Assembly: GCA_037147175.1 (NCBI GenBank)
Contig: JBAWVS010000029.1
Span: forward strand, 1 to 28,091
Length of the DNA stretch: 28,091 nucleotides
Direction of reading: 5' to 3'
DNA from: a bacterium
GTDB lineage: Bacteria > Cyanobacteriota > Vampirovibrionia > Gastranaerophilales > UBA9971
Below the pieces are notes generated by a model. The model was given only the letters and a program-made list of their open reading frames with translations. It had not been told where the DNA came from and did not search any database. The position numbers and the translations under genes were made by a program. This document shows, in pieces, positions 8,584 through 17,397 of the stretch. How positions within the stretch are numbered: the first letter of the stretch is position 1; every line of letters starts with the position of its first letter.

Positions 8584-10575
8584 CTAAAACCCTTGTGTAT
8601 CATCCTCAAGAGGTATAACATCTTCAGGTCTTACTGTTTTTGAATTTTTACCTGATGACCTTGATGATATTTTATTGATTACAGGTGTTCTTCTATTTAT
8701 ATTTGGAATATTTCTTTGATTTTGAGCGTTGTTTGACAATGCAACATAGGTTTGTTCTTGGATGGCATTTGCTCCGTTTACCAATGCTACCAGCGAATTA
8801 ACTATATCTTTCATGTTTACAGCCTGACTGGAAAGTTCTTCAGAAGCAGATGCGCTTTCTTCTGCCGTTGATGCATTAGATTGGACTACCTGTTCCATTT
8901 GAGAAATTGCTTTGTTGATTTGAGCAATGCCTTGAGCTTGTTCCTGACTTGCTGCTGCTACTTCATCAAGCAGTTCGCTTACTTTTCCTGCCTGCTCATT
9001 AATTTCGGTTAAAGACGTATTAACATTTTTTGAAACAGTAACACCCTGTTCTGAAAGATGTATATTGCTTTCAATAATAGATGCTGTATCTTTTGCGGCT
9101 TGGGCTGATCTTTGCGCCAGATTTCTAACTTCTTCGGCTACTACCGCAAAGCCCATTCCTGCTTCTCCTGCTCTTGCTGCCTCTACTGCGGCATTAAGTG
9201 CAAGAATATTTGTCTGGAATGCTATTTCATCAATAACTTTTATTATTTTTGCTATTTCATCCGATGACTTTTTAAGTTCTGACATCGAAGTCATCATTTC
9301 TGCCATTTCTCTGTTGCCTTTTACTGCGGCATCTTTTGCATTTTTGGCTAATATTGCTGCTTGTTTTGTGTTTTCTGTATTTTGGCGAACCATTGATGCT
9401 GATTGCTCAAGCGTTGAGGATGTTTCTTGTATTGAAGCTGCCTGTTCTGCGCTTCCTTCCGCTAATTGTTGGCTGGAAGAAGATAGCTGGCCTGAGGCTG
9501 AAGATACTTGCGAAGCACTTTCATTAAGCCCGTCTACTATTTTATTAACAGGTTTTGTAATACCTATAACGATTATCCAGGCAAGGAATGAACCAAACCC
9601 TACTGCTGCCATAAGTCCTACAATCATTAATCCTGATGAAGCTGCGAGTGCAAGTGCAGAACCAGATGCAGATCCTTGTGTGTTTTTCATCCCGGATTCA
9701 GCAGTATCCTGTGCAGCTTTTAATACTTGGTCGGCTACTTCTCCACGTTTTTGACCAATTTCTTGAAGTTGAATCCATTTATCAAGGAAAGTTGTCATTG
9801 CTAATTTATAAGAGTTTGCAGCTTCTTTTGTTTTGTCAATTTGTTCAATATTAGCAGCCTGATGAGTAATAGTCCTTAAATCAGCAAACATTGCATCCAT
9901 TTTAGCAAAATTGCCTTGAGCCTCTTGAATAACTTTAGGCTCTCTCAATGCTTGAGATTTCCAGACAGCAATTCTTGTGTTATTTCCAATATCAATAATA
10001 TTGTTTACAATTTGTATTTTCTTGTAGCGTTCTGATAATTTTGCACCTTTAACTCCGGAGGCTATTTCACTTTTTAAAGAAGTTTCCTGACCATTCAAAA
10101 ATTGGTTACAGTTATCCATATATAATTTAGCATTATCATTAAGATTTTTTCTCTCATCATTTAATCCGGCTATAAGGGTTTCGGTTTGGTTTACCAGTCC
10201 GGTGTATTCATCAACTTTTTCTTGGGCTTTAAGAGCGTTTGCTTTTAATTCACTCAATAAAGGATATTTGTCTCCAAGAGCTGTCGCGTCTTTTAAATAA
10301 GAATTCAATTTTTCTAAATCTTTTTTACCTGTTTCAAGATAACTTCTGTCTTCTGTAAAACCATAACTTTTTATTGACATCATTATCGCCAACGATGTTC
10401 TTTCAACATTATTAGCAACCGCAACAGACGGGACAAGCTGCTTTGCAAGCAGATTTGACTGTGTTTGAGCGTTTTTCATTGATAATACACAAAAACCGCC
10501 CAGTATAATTGCAATAAGTAAAATTGCAGCAAAACCTGCTGATATCTTAAAACCCAACTTCATATTTTTAAACAT
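8584..10575 (-). CDS. Methyl-accepting chemotaxis protein
   Basis: A transmembrane chemoreceptor of 663 residues. TM1 is at about 12-34, then a mostly helical extracytoplasmic sensor of about 270 residues, TM2 at about 308-335, a HAMP linker and a long coiled-coil signalling domain. The tip is fully conserved ([19 protein letters not shown], then [13 protein letters not shown]). The sensor is too long for one four-helix bundle and fits a bimodular helical (HBM-sized) domain; the ligand cannot be read. The C-terminus is a flexible tail ending in acidic residues, without the NWETF-type CheR tether. ATG 10575 is chosen: AAAGGAAG stands 8 bases upstream, while an upstream GTG (10599) would overlap cheW more. 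The start overlaps the cheW end by 8 bases. Confidence 0.95.
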   Translation of the reverse strand: MFKNMKLGFKISAGFAAILLIAIILGGFCVLSMKNAQTQSNLLAKQLVPSVAVANNVERTSLAIMMSIKSYGFTEDRSYLETGKKDLEKLNSYLKDATALGDKYPLLSELKANALKAQEKVDEYTGLVNQTETLIAGLNDERKNLNDNAKLYMDNCNQFLNGQETSLKSEIASGVKGAKLSERYKKIQIVNNIIDIGNNTRIAVWKSQALREPKVIQEAQGNFAKMDAMFADLRTITHQAANIEQIDKTKEAANSYKLAMTTFLDKWIQLQEIGQKRGEVADQVLKAAQDTAESGMKNTQGSASGSALALAASSGLMIVGLMAAVGFGSFLAWIIVIGITKPVNKIVDGLNESASQVSSASGQLSSSSQQLAEGSAEQAASIQETSSTLEQSASMVRQNTENTKQAAILAKNAKDAAVKGNREMAEMMTSMSELKKSSDEIAKIIKVIDEIAFQTNILALNAAVEAARAGEAGMGFAVVAEEVRNLAQRSAQAAKDTASIIESNIHLSEQGVTVSKNVNTSLTEINEQAGKVSELLDEVAAASQEQAQGIAQINKAISQMEQVVQSNASTAEESASASEELSSQAVNMKDIVNSLVALVNGANAIQEQTYVALSNNAQNQRNIPNINRRTPVINKISSRSSGKNSKTVRPEDVIPLEDDTQGF

Positions 10576-11062
10576 TTGCCAGACTTCCTTTCGTATCACT
10601 ATTTAATAAATTAATCATTTCATCGCAGTTAATTATTGTTTCGATATTCAAAAGCATCACAACTTTGCCTTTAACCTTACCTAAGCCGGTTAAAAAGCCT
10701 GTTTCAACTTTAGTTCCGTATTGAGGAGGAAGTTCAATTTCTGAAGACTGAATATTTACAACTTCTGAGACCATATCTACTACAATACCCATAAGTCTTT
10801 TAGCTTCATTTATAAGAACTTCGACAACAATAATACATGTTCTTTCGTTATAATCTTTTTCATTCATTTTGAATTTTAACCTGAGATCCATAATAGGAAT
10901 AATTTTTCCGCGCAGATTAATTACGCCTTTGATAAACTCAGGAGTTTGCGGCACATGAGTTATATCCATTAATCCTATAATTTCTTTTACTTTTAGGATT
11001 GGAATTCCGTAATCCTCATTGCCAAGCGAAAACGTTAAATGTTTTCCGTCTTGTACTTCCAT
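10568..11062 (-). CDS. cheW: CheW coupling protein
   Basis: This 164-aa SH3-like adaptor links the receptor to CheA. Family features are [20 protein letters not shown] near the N-terminus, [19 protein letters not shown] (44-62) and the receptor-contact strand pattern after it ([19 protein letters not shown]). Its ATG shares a base with the cheA stop codon (TAATG), and a strong AAGGAG lies within the end of cheA. Its end overlaps mcp. The cheA-cheW-mcp run is therefore tightly coupled. Confidence 0.96.
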   Translation of the reverse strand: MEVQDGKHLTFSLGNEDYGIPILKVKEIIGLMDITHVPQTPEFIKGVINLRGKIIPIMDLRLKFKMNEKDYNERTCIIVVEVLINEAKRLMGIVVDMVSEVVNIQSSEIELPPQYGTKVETGFLTGLGKVKGKVVMLLNIETIINCDEMINLLNSDTKGSLANV

Positions 11063-13737
11063 TAATTTGCTCCTTCCGTTACATATAAGTGTTCTATATC
11101 AAGAATTAATGAAACTTTACCATCACCCAGAATTGACATTCCTGATACATATTTTAATTTTGAAAACTGATCCCCGGCAGGTTTTACGACTATTTCCTGT
11201 CTTCCGATAACATTTCTTACCGGTAATGCTTTATATTTGTGATCAAGTTCTATGATTACTAACAACTTTGGTTCTTCAATCTCTTTGTTCGTCCTGAAAA
11301 GCTCCGAAATAGAAATTAAAGGAATAATATCTTCTCTCACTTTAATCATTGATCTGGTTCCCTGCACAGAAACCCATTGTTCTTCTTTGGGCTGAAGTAT
11401 TTGTTTCACGTTTATAGTGGGAATTATGTAGTTTGAACCTTCTATATCTACTATAGTTCCGTTTAGTACAGCATGATTTACAGGGATTTTAAGTACAAAA
11501 GTGCATCCCTGTCCTTTTATACTATTTATTTCAATTTTTCCTCCTATTTTTGACATTTCTGTCTTTACCACATCCATACCAACCCCGCGGCCTGAAATAT
11601 TATTAGCGACATCCAGCGTAGAAAATCCCGGAAGTAATATAAATTCCTGAATTTCTTTTTCGGTATATTGTTTATTTATGTCGACAAGTCCCTTTTCAAC
11701 TGCTTTTTTATAAACTTTTTCTATATCTATTCCTTTGCCGTCATCAGAAATTTCAATATAAATACTTCCTCTTTTGTTATAAGCACTAACCCGAACATTC
11801 CCTTTTTCCGATTTTCCCGAATTAAAACGTTCTTCCGGTGTTTCAATTCCGTGAGCAATAGAATTTTTAACAAGATGTACAAGCGGATCCAGAAGTTTTT
11901 CGGTTACTATTCTGTCTATTTCCGTTTCATCTCCTGATGTTGTAAAATCAATATTTTTGCCAAGTTCATTAATGGTATCTCTTGCTATTCTTGTTATTTT
12001 TTGGAATGTTGATTTTAAAGACACCATTCTTAAAAACATTGAAAGATTTTGAAGGTCTTTAGTTATTCTTGTCATACGACCAAGATTTATATTAAAGAAA
12101 CTATCTCCGCCATGATTGCTTAAAGTATATTGTTCTATCAATGATTGAGCGATTATCAGTTCTCCAACCATATCAACAAGACTGTCTACTTTGCTTGTCG
12201 AAACTCTCATGTATTCTTCGGATATATTATGTTTGGTTTGTTGAGTTTTTAAAGCTTTTATAATTTCAGAAGGGTTGGCTTTTTCTTCTTTAACCACAAC
12301 CTGTCCGAATTTTAAATCAGGATAATTTTCTTTTTGTTTTTCAAGAATTATCTGAACTTCTTGTTGCTCAATAACTCTTTGTTCAACAAGAATTTCGCCT
12401 ATTTTTTTGTTGCTGTTATTTGTTGCTTCTATGCTTGTAAGTTCATAATAATCAAGCACTTGCAAATGAGAATTAACTTCGGCAATAAAATCTCTATCTT
12501 TTACAAGATTATTCTCTGAGCAGATTTTGTTTATATAATCGGAAGAAGCCAATATTAAATCTATTAATGCTTTATCGACAGCGACTTTCCCCTTTTTGCA
12601 ACTGTCCATAATTGTTTCAGTTTGGTGTGCTATTTTCTGTATAAGATTTTGATTTACAAAACCTGCTAAACCTTTGATAGTATGAAAAGATCTAAACATT
12701 GAATGAATTATTTCTTCATTTGAAGGTTCTTTTTCAAGATAAATAACCTGTGATTCAATATTTTCGATATGTTCTTTTGCTTCGAGTATAAAATCCTGCA
12801 AAAATTCATCATCAACTGCTTCTTCTTCTGCAATTACTTGTTCCTCTGCAATTTTCTCTTCATTTTCCATTTGGTTGAGATGAAAATCAACTTCTTTAAG
12901 AAATTCAGAATCCTTTACAATAGACAGGTTTTCACAAATTTTCTTAATATAATCAATAGTTGTTAAAACAAAATTTATAATAGATAGGGTTATTTTTAAT
13001 TTCCCTTTTCTTCCTCCGTCTATAAGAGTTTCGGTTTGATGAGTAATTCTCTGGATATAAGTTTGTCCGGCAAAACCTGCTAACCCTTTAATCGAATGAA
13101 GATCTCTAAAAATTGAGTGCATAAGATCTATATCATCAAGATTTTTTTCTAATTCAATAACATTTGACTCTAATAAATCAAGATGCTCTTTAGCTTCAAT
13201 AACAAAATCCTTTAAAAATTCCGTATTGTCTTCGAATTTAACAGGGATAGAACCTTCAATTATTTGATCCAGATTATTATTTTCCTGTTCTTCAAGGTTG
13301 ATTATATGCGTAAAAATTTGATCTAAAAATGCTTCGTTATCATTTAGGCTTAATTCTGAGCATATTTGATTTATATAATCAGTTGACTTTAAGATTAAAT
13401 CAATCATTTTTTTATCAGGCTTTGTAATTCCTTTTCGGCAGCCATCCATTAATGTTTCGGTTTTATGAGCAATTCTTTGGATAGTATCTTGACCTACAAA
13501 GGCTGATGACCCTTTAATATTATGAAAAGATCTGAACAAACTATTTATAGCCTCAATAGACTCGAGGTCTTTTTCCAGTATAAGAGCATTAGTTTCAATA
13601 ATTTCTATATCTTCAAGTGCTTTTGAAATAAATTCAGGCAAATATTCGCTATAATTAACAACCTGACTTTTTACGAATTCTTCTTCATTAAGAATTCGTT
13701 TTATCAATTCATCAACTTTTATTTCATCATTACTCAA
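11062..13737 (-). CDS. cheA: CheA histidine kinase with three HPt domains
   Basis: This 891-aa chemotaxis kinase has three tandem HPt (P1) domains instead of one, with phospho-acceptors His72 (FHNIKG), His214 (LHSIKG) and His352 (FHTIKG). All keep HxxKG, and the 142- and 138-residue spacings suggest internal triplication. No CheY-binding P2 domain is recognisable. Residues 444-502 form a two-part repeat (IGEILVEQRVIEQQEV.., FGQVVVKEEKANPSEI..) of the kind seen in pilus ATPase N-termini. Then come the dimerisation helices (from about 506), the ATPase with N box DPLVHLVKNSIAHG, G1 SDDGKGID and G2 GRGVGMDVV, and a CheW-like P5 domain. The start is TTG 13737 with AAGGA upstream. Confidence 0.96.
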   Translation of the reverse strand: MSNDEIKVDELIKRILNEEEFVKSQVVNYSEYLPEFISKALEDIEIIETNALILEKDLESIEAINSLFRSFHNIKGSSAFVGQDTIQRIAHKTETLMDGCRKGITKPDKKMIDLILKSTDYINQICSELSLNDNEAFLDQIFTHIINLEEQENNNLDQIIEGSIPVKFEDNTEFLKDFVIEAKEHLDLLESNVIELEKNLDDIDLMHSIFRDLHSIKGLAGFAGQTYIQRITHQTETLIDGGRKGKLKITLSIINFVLTTIDYIKKICENLSIVKDSEFLKEVDFHLNQMENEEKIAEEQVIAEEEAVDDEFLQDFILEAKEHIENIESQVIYLEKEPSNEEIIHSMFRSFHTIKGLAGFVNQNLIQKIAHQTETIMDSCKKGKVAVDKALIDLILASSDYINKICSENNLVKDRDFIAEVNSHLQVLDYYELTSIEATNNSNKKIGEILVEQRVIEQQEVQIILEKQKENYPDLKFGQVVVKEEKANPSEIIKALKTQQTKHNISEEYMRVSTSKVDSLVDMVGELIIAQSLIEQYTLSNHGGDSFFNINLGRMTRITKDLQNLSMFLRMVSLKSTFQKITRIARDTINELGKNIDFTTSGDETEIDRIVTEKLLDPLVHLVKNSIAHGIETPEERFNSGKSEKGNVRVSAYNKRGSIYIEISDDGKGIDIEKVYKKAVEKGLVDINKQYTEKEIQEFILLPGFSTLDVANNISGRGVGMDVVKTEMSKIGGKIEINSIKGQGCTFVLKIPVNHAVLNGTIVDIEGSNYIIPTINVKQILQPKEEQWVSVQGTRSMIKVREDIIPLISISELFRTNKEIEEPKLLVIIELDHKYKALPVRNVIGRQEIVVKPAGDQFSKLKYVSGMSILGDGKVSLILDIEHLYVTEGAN

Positions 13738-13810
13738 AATTATATTGTTCCTTGCTTTTAAATTAATATACGATCAGGTTTTTTATAAATAATATATAAA
13801 TCTCTATTTT

Positions 13811-14182
13811 TTAACTGCCTAAAGCCTCAAAAATTGTTGTTGTAAATAATTCAAAACTAAATGGCTTAGGCAAAAAATAATTAATTCCAATTTCTTTAGC
13901 TTTAATAATATTGTCTTCATTAAATCTTGCACTTATAAACAGAATCTTTTGGCCGGAGTTTTCTTTCAATATTTCTTTAGCCGCCTCAAATCCGTCTATC
14001 CCCGGCATATCAATATCCATAGTTATCAAATCATAATCTTTAATACGTGCTATCTTGACTCCAGACAATCCATCAGGTGCATAATCAGCATCAATGATGC
14101 CATTAGCCTCTAAGTTCTTTGCAATAATCTTATACATTGTTTGTGAGTCGTCGATTACAAGTATTTTGCGATTATTATTCAT
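13811..14182 (-). CDS. CheY-like response regulator (cheY2)
   Basis: A 123-aa single receiver domain has Asp11/Asp12, phospho-acceptor Asp56 (MDIDMPGIDG), Ser84 (FISARF) and Lys106 (PKPF). It lies directly upstream of cheA and behind AAAAAGGAT at a normal distance. Both this and cheY1 end shortly after the last helix and are typical chemotaxis regulators in size. Which of the three regulators reaches the motor cannot be read from sequence. Confidence 0.94.
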   Translation of the reverse strand: MNNNRKILVIDDSQTMYKIIAKNLEANGIIDADYAPDGLSGVKIARIKDYDLITMDIDMPGIDGFEAAKEILKENSGQKILFISARFNEDNIIKAKEIGINYFLPKPFSFELFTTTIFEALGS

Positions 14183-14217
14183 TTTTAATCCTTTTTTGTT
14201 ATTGGAATAAATATTTT

Positions 14218-14685
14218 TTACTCAATACAGTATGCTATATTGAATTTTGTTTCTCCAAGTTTAAAAAAAAGTTTTTTTGAAGGGGCTCTACTTATCATTA
14301 AAAACATTTTTTTACCTGTTACGATTGTTGGTGTTGAAATATCAACAAGTTCATTTATTTCGGCAGCTATTTTTCCTACGGTACTTCCGCCCAAAATATT
14401 CATAAACTCTGAAAGAGCGCTCTTTGCCATCATATCAAGCTCCGGTACTTCCGCTCCCCCCATCATCCCTGATACAATTTTCAAAGCAGAATCTTTTGTC
14501 AGGCCGACAACCATACTGCCGGTTATTCCGTGTGTTAAACCAATCAATATATTTATTTCTTCACAGGAATTAAGAGATTTTTCAGGCAATTCACACATAA
14601 ATTTATGTTCAAGTCCGAACATAGGCAAAATTTCTGTGCATGCAGCAGTTACATATTCTTTTAAACTTGTAATTTTTTCAGACAT
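14218..14685 (-). CDS. CheX-type CheY-P phosphatase (cheX2)
   Basis: This 155-aa protein of the CheC/CheX/FliY family dephosphorylates CheY-P. The single ExxN active-site helix is visible as SEFMNILGG, with Glu93 and Asn96 (Thermotoga CheX has Glu96/Asn99). GLTHGITGSMVVGLTKDSALKIVSGMMGG before it is the family's beta-strand and helix unit. Only one catalytic helix is present, as in CheX rather than CheC. Its start lies 3 bases after the stop of cheX1, with GAGGAA as ribosome binding site. Confidence 0.88.
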   Translation of the reverse strand: MSEKITSLKEYVTAACTEILPMFGLEHKFMCELPEKSLNSCEEINILIGLTHGITGSMVVGLTKDSALKIVSGMMGGAEVPELDMMAKSALSEFMNILGGSTVGKIAAEINELVDISTPTIVTGKKMFLMISRAPSKKLFFKLGETKFNIAYCIE

Positions 14686-14688
14686 AAT

Positions 14689-15162
14689 TTATTCCTCAAA
14701 TCCAATATCAAGAGAAAATATACCTTGTTTTCCTCCATAACAAACAACTTCTGATTGCATTAGAGGAGATGTGATTTCAAGGTCTTCCCCTGAAAAAATA
14801 GCAGGCGGCGCAAGCCAGAATTCTCTTTCTTTATACTCATTATTTGCATAAGTTGTTGCTCTTCCACAGAAAATATTTGCAAATTCAGCGACATATAAAT
14901 ATATATCTTTAGCATCATCAAAAGGCTCTCCAAAATTCATTGCCAGAGCAAAATTAGTGGTTGTTTCAAAAGTGCTTTCAAGAAGGATTCTTCCTTTGCT
15001 TTTTCCACAAGTGCCTATTATTATTACAACTTTATTATTACTTTTTAACTCAGGGGACTCATCAGGTTTGTATTCCGACTCAACAAGCTCTGTAGTTACT
15101 TCTTCAAAAGCTTTTTTTATAAAAGCAACAAATTTATCAAATTTTTGTTTTTCAATCGACAT
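14689..15162 (-). CDS. Divergent CheX-type phosphatase (cheX1)
   Basis: This 157-aa protein resembles its downstream neighbour in fold and length and has the catalytic helix AEFANIFCG with Glu93 and Asn96 at the same positions. The rest has diverged strongly: GTCGKSKGRILLES replaces the usual glycine-rich strand, and the C-terminal half is unlike cheX2. It begins 2 bases after the cheY1 stop, with AGGAG inside the end of cheY1. The pair may serve different CheY proteins. A chemotaxis-protein-X-like domain without phosphatase activity is possible. Confidence 0.75.
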   Translation of the reverse strand: MSIEKQKFDKFVAFIKKAFEEVTTELVESEYKPDESPELKSNNKVVIIIGTCGKSKGRILLESTFETTTNFALAMNFGEPFDDAKDIYLYVAEFANIFCGRATTYANNEYKEREFWLAPPAIFSGEDLEITSPLMQSEVVCYGGKQGIFSLDIGFEE

Positions 15163-15164
15163 TA

Positions 15165-15527
15165 TTAAGCTCCTAACAAGCTGTTTACAGCAGTGAGAAG
15201 CTCTTCAGGCTTAAAAGGTTTGGTTACAAAATATTTTATTCCTATTTCTTTGGCTTGATTTAATAAAAGATCATCGCCCATTGCGCTTAACATTACTATC
15301 TTTATGTTCTTATTTTTTTCAAACAGTGCTTTTGCTGTTTCAATACCATCCATAACAGGCATAGTTACATCAAGTGTTATAACATCAGGATTGTATTTCT
15401 CATACATTTCAATGCCTATTTGACCATTGGAGGCATTGTCTACAACTTCAAATCCATTTGGTTCAAGAGCTCTTTTTACAGCTTTGAATATAAATGGCGA
15501 ATCATCAATTACAAGAATTTTTGGCAT
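15165..15527 (-). CDS. cheY: CheY-like response regulator (cheY1), first gene of the che cluster
   Basis: A 120-aa receiver domain has Asp8/Asp9, phospho-acceptor Asp53 (TLDVTMPVMDG), Ser81 (MLSAMG) and Lys103 (VTKPF). It is the promoter-proximal gene of the cluster, behind AGAGG, and is coupled to cheX1 (2-base gap). Position and length make it the best candidate for the motor-binding CheY, though this is inference. Confidence 0.94.
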   Translation of the reverse strand: MPKILVIDDSPFIFKAVKRALEPNGFEVVDNASNGQIGIEMYEKYNPDVITLDVTMPVMDGIETAKALFEKNKNIKIVMLSAMGDDLLLNQAKEIGIKYFVTKPFKPEELLTAVNSLLGA

Positions 15528-16065
15528 AATTAAACCTCTAACTTATTAAGTCATCTACAACTATCAATAAATTTTTTGTCAGCTATTATATGAAGAAAAA
15601 ATAATTAAATTTAATATTTATAAAAAATTTACAGAATTGTTCCCTCTCTTTTTCTCCTTAATAATTGTTTTCCCTGCACAAACAAAAACTAAACTTCTAT
15701 ATTTTCGGTTTTATATATTTTACATTTCTTTACAATATACTTTACGCTTATATTCGAACAAATATTTATATTAATTTACTCTTATAAAATAAAAAATATG
15801 AAAAAAATAAAAAAACTTAAATAATACCAGTTTATTTGTTGATTATACTTTTAAAACATTTTTTAAACAACCATTATTTTTAAAAAACAAATATAGTGTT
15901 TGATAAAATTTACTTAATAAATAACTGTCACTTTCTCTTATTTTCAGTCTGTCAAAAACTTAAAAATAAAAAATTAGAGAGTAGGCGTATTTATTTTATT
16001 TAAATTTAAGTGTAACTTAGAAGTTTCCGACAGTCGTAATATAAGTATTGAAAGGAAAGTTAAAA
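15528..16065. other. Divergent AT-rich intergenic region
   Basis: About 540 bases with no credible open frame lie between the che cluster (minus) and the CxC/His-rich gene (plus). A TATAAT hexamer on the minus strand (complement of 15585-15590) stands about 58 bases before cheY1, but no good -35 box accompanies it. I looked for a flagellar sigma-28 promoter (TAAA, 15 bases, GCCGATAA) and found none with the right spacing. For the plus-strand gene no promoter stands out. Confidence 0.6.
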
Positions 16066-16371
16066 ATGTCAGAACAACATTGCAAATGTGGAGAACATTG
16101 TCAATGCGGAGATAAACCCCGTCAAGAACATCATGAAGAACATTGTCATTGCGAAGAAAAATTCATGAAAGTTGCCGATGAAGCATGGATGGAACTTTTA
16201 AAAGAAAAAATCAAAGCTGAAATCGAAAAGAAACAAGGAGACAGCCTGGAAAAACTTGCTGAAATAATAACAAAAGCAAATTCAGAAAAATGGAGACATA
16301 AAATTACTATTAAATCTAAATGCGAAGAATATAAAAATAATCTTAAAGATTTCTTTTCATCTAAATATTAA
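16066..16371 (+). CDS. Small CxC/His-rich putative metal-binding protein
   Basis: A 101-aa cytoplasmic protein. Its first 30 residues carry three CxC pairs (Cys6/8, 12/14, 27/29) mixed with six histidines (5, 11, 22, 23, 26, 28), a composition suited to binding copper or zinc. The rest is a charged amphipathic helix region (VADEAWMELLKEKIKAEIEK), then WRHKI and a C-terminal DFFSSKY. The helical part resembles uncharacterised small proteins I recall from other anaerobes, so it is probably a conserved family with no known function. The start is ATG 16066 with AAAGGAAAG six bases upstream; an in-frame TTG at 16048 precedes that site and is rejected. No metal transporter or sensor gene is adjacent. 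Confidence 0.75.
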   Translation: MSEQHCKCGEHCQCGDKPRQEHHEEHCHCEEKFMKVADEAWMELLKEKIKAEIEKKQGDSLEKLAEIITKANSEKWRHKITIKSKCEEYKNNLKDFFSSKY

Positions 16372-16391
16372 AAATATAAAAATTTGTTAAT

Positions 16392-16431
16392 AAGAATGTA
16401 GAAGTGTTTTAACAAATACTTCTACATTCTT
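16392..16431. terminator. Shared bidirectional terminator hairpin
   Basis: AAGAATGTAGAAGT (16392-16405) and its perfect complement (16418-16431) form a 14-bp stem with a 12-base loop between two convergent genes. The right arm contains the last codons and stop of the nucleoside phosphorylase gene. The U-rich tract is better on the minus strand. Confidence 0.7.
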
Positions 16432-17228
16432 TCTATAATAGCTTTTACCAGTGATTTGAAATCTGTTTTTACTTTATTTGCCGTTTCAATAACTTCTTGA
16501 TGATTTAAAGGCCTGTCTAAAATTCCTGCTGCCATATTTGTTAAACAGGAAATCCCCAGAATTCTAATCCCCATGTGGTTTGCGGATATAACTTCTGGGA
16601 CTGTAGACATTCCAACCGCATCAGCTCCTAAAAGCCTTAACATTCTTATTTCCGCAGGGGTTTCATAAGTTGGTCCCGTCATGGCCGCATAAACACCTTT
16701 TTTGATTTTTATATTTAACTCGCTTGCAATTTTTTCAGCCAGATTTATAAAAAATTTATCGTATGCATAACTCATATCAAGAAATCTTGGACCCAATTCG
16801 TCATTATTTTTGCCGATAAGCGGATTATTTCCCAGTAAATTAAGATGATCTTCTATTATCATTAAATTTCCGGGTGCAAAATTTTTATTTACAGCGCCTG
16901 CAGCGTTTGTAATAATTAATTTTTCTATTCCGAGAAGTTTCATAACTTTTACTGGATAAACAACTTCCTCAATAGTATTTCCTTCATAGTAATGGAGTCT
17001 TCCTTGCATTGCGACAACTTGTTTTGATCCTAATTTTCCGATTACAAGTTTTCCTTCATGTCCATGTACGCTAGAGGATTTAAATCCGGGTATTTCAGAA
17101 TAAGGAATACTTATCCCTTTTATTTCATCTGCGATTTCTCCGAGTCCTGAGCCTAATATAAGACCTATGCCTGGCTTTTTATCAAGAACTGCGATTTTAG
17201 AATTTATATAATCCAAAGAATTTTTCAT
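16422..17228 (-). CDS. punA: Purine nucleoside phosphorylase (trimeric PNP/MTAP family)
   Basis: This enzyme splits purine nucleosides with phosphate into base and (deoxy)ribose-1-phosphate for purine salvage. The 268 residues match the trimeric family in length. Motifs are the phosphate loop GSGLG (26-30), HGHEG (55-59), GRLHYYEG (76-83), TNAAGAVN (107-114), the purine-site stretch MTGPTYETPAEIRMLR and VGMSTVPEVI, and TNMAAG. It starts at ATG 17228 with AAAGGG upstream. It stands alone, convergent with the CxC-rich gene; substrate preference (guanosine/inosine or methylthioadenosine) cannot be settled by eye. Confidence 0.95.
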   Translation of the reverse strand: MKNSLDYINSKIAVLDKKPGIGLILGSGLGEIADEIKGISIPYSEIPGFKSSSVHGHEGKLVIGKLGSKQVVAMQGRLHYYEGNTIEEVVYPVKVMKLLGIEKLIITNAAGAVNKNFAPGNLMIIEDHLNLLGNNPLIGKNNDELGPRFLDMSYAYDKFFINLAEKIASELNIKIKKGVYAAMTGPTYETPAEIRMLRLLGADAVGMSTVPEVISANHMGIRILGISCLTNMAAGILDRPLNHQEVIETANKVKTDFKSLVKAIIERM

Positions 17229-17321
17229 TTTACCCTTTATATTTTATTAAATATCTACAAATTCATCCTAAAGTTTACCACCAAAAATAAGCAGAAAATA
17301 AATTTATTTTTTTAGCAATTT

Positions 17322-17351
17322 TTGACAACTATTTGTTTTTATAAATATAGG
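17322..17351 (+). promoter_or_regulatory. Promoter of the Asn-rich/lysozyme-like gene pair
   Basis: A perfect -35 TTGACA (17322-17327) is followed at 17-18 bases by ATATAG/TATAGG (-10), about 50 bases before the ATG at 17398. The -35 is strong and the -10 is mediocre. Confidence 0.55.
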
Positions 17352-17397
17352 AGAGGTAATAATATTTTAATTATTTAAAATTAAGGGGAAAAAGGAT

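Noticed and set aside
9065-9754. A 229-codon frame antisense to the chemoreceptor gene
   Set aside because: It is an Ala/Ser-rich shadow created by the coiled-coil codons of the receptor, with no start signal.
10568-10599. GTG at 10599 as the chemoreceptor start
   Set aside because: ATG 10575 has AAAGGAAG at a proper distance; the GTG would lengthen the overlap with cheW and has no site of its own.
14240-14740. A 166-codon frame antisense to cheX2
   Set aside because: It is a mirror of the cheX2 coding frame, without a ribosome binding site or family resemblance.
15690-15770. A sigma-28-like promoter for the che cluster (TAAAG ... CCGAAAA on the minus strand)
   Set aside because: The spacing between the two boxes is about four bases too long and the -10 match is poor.
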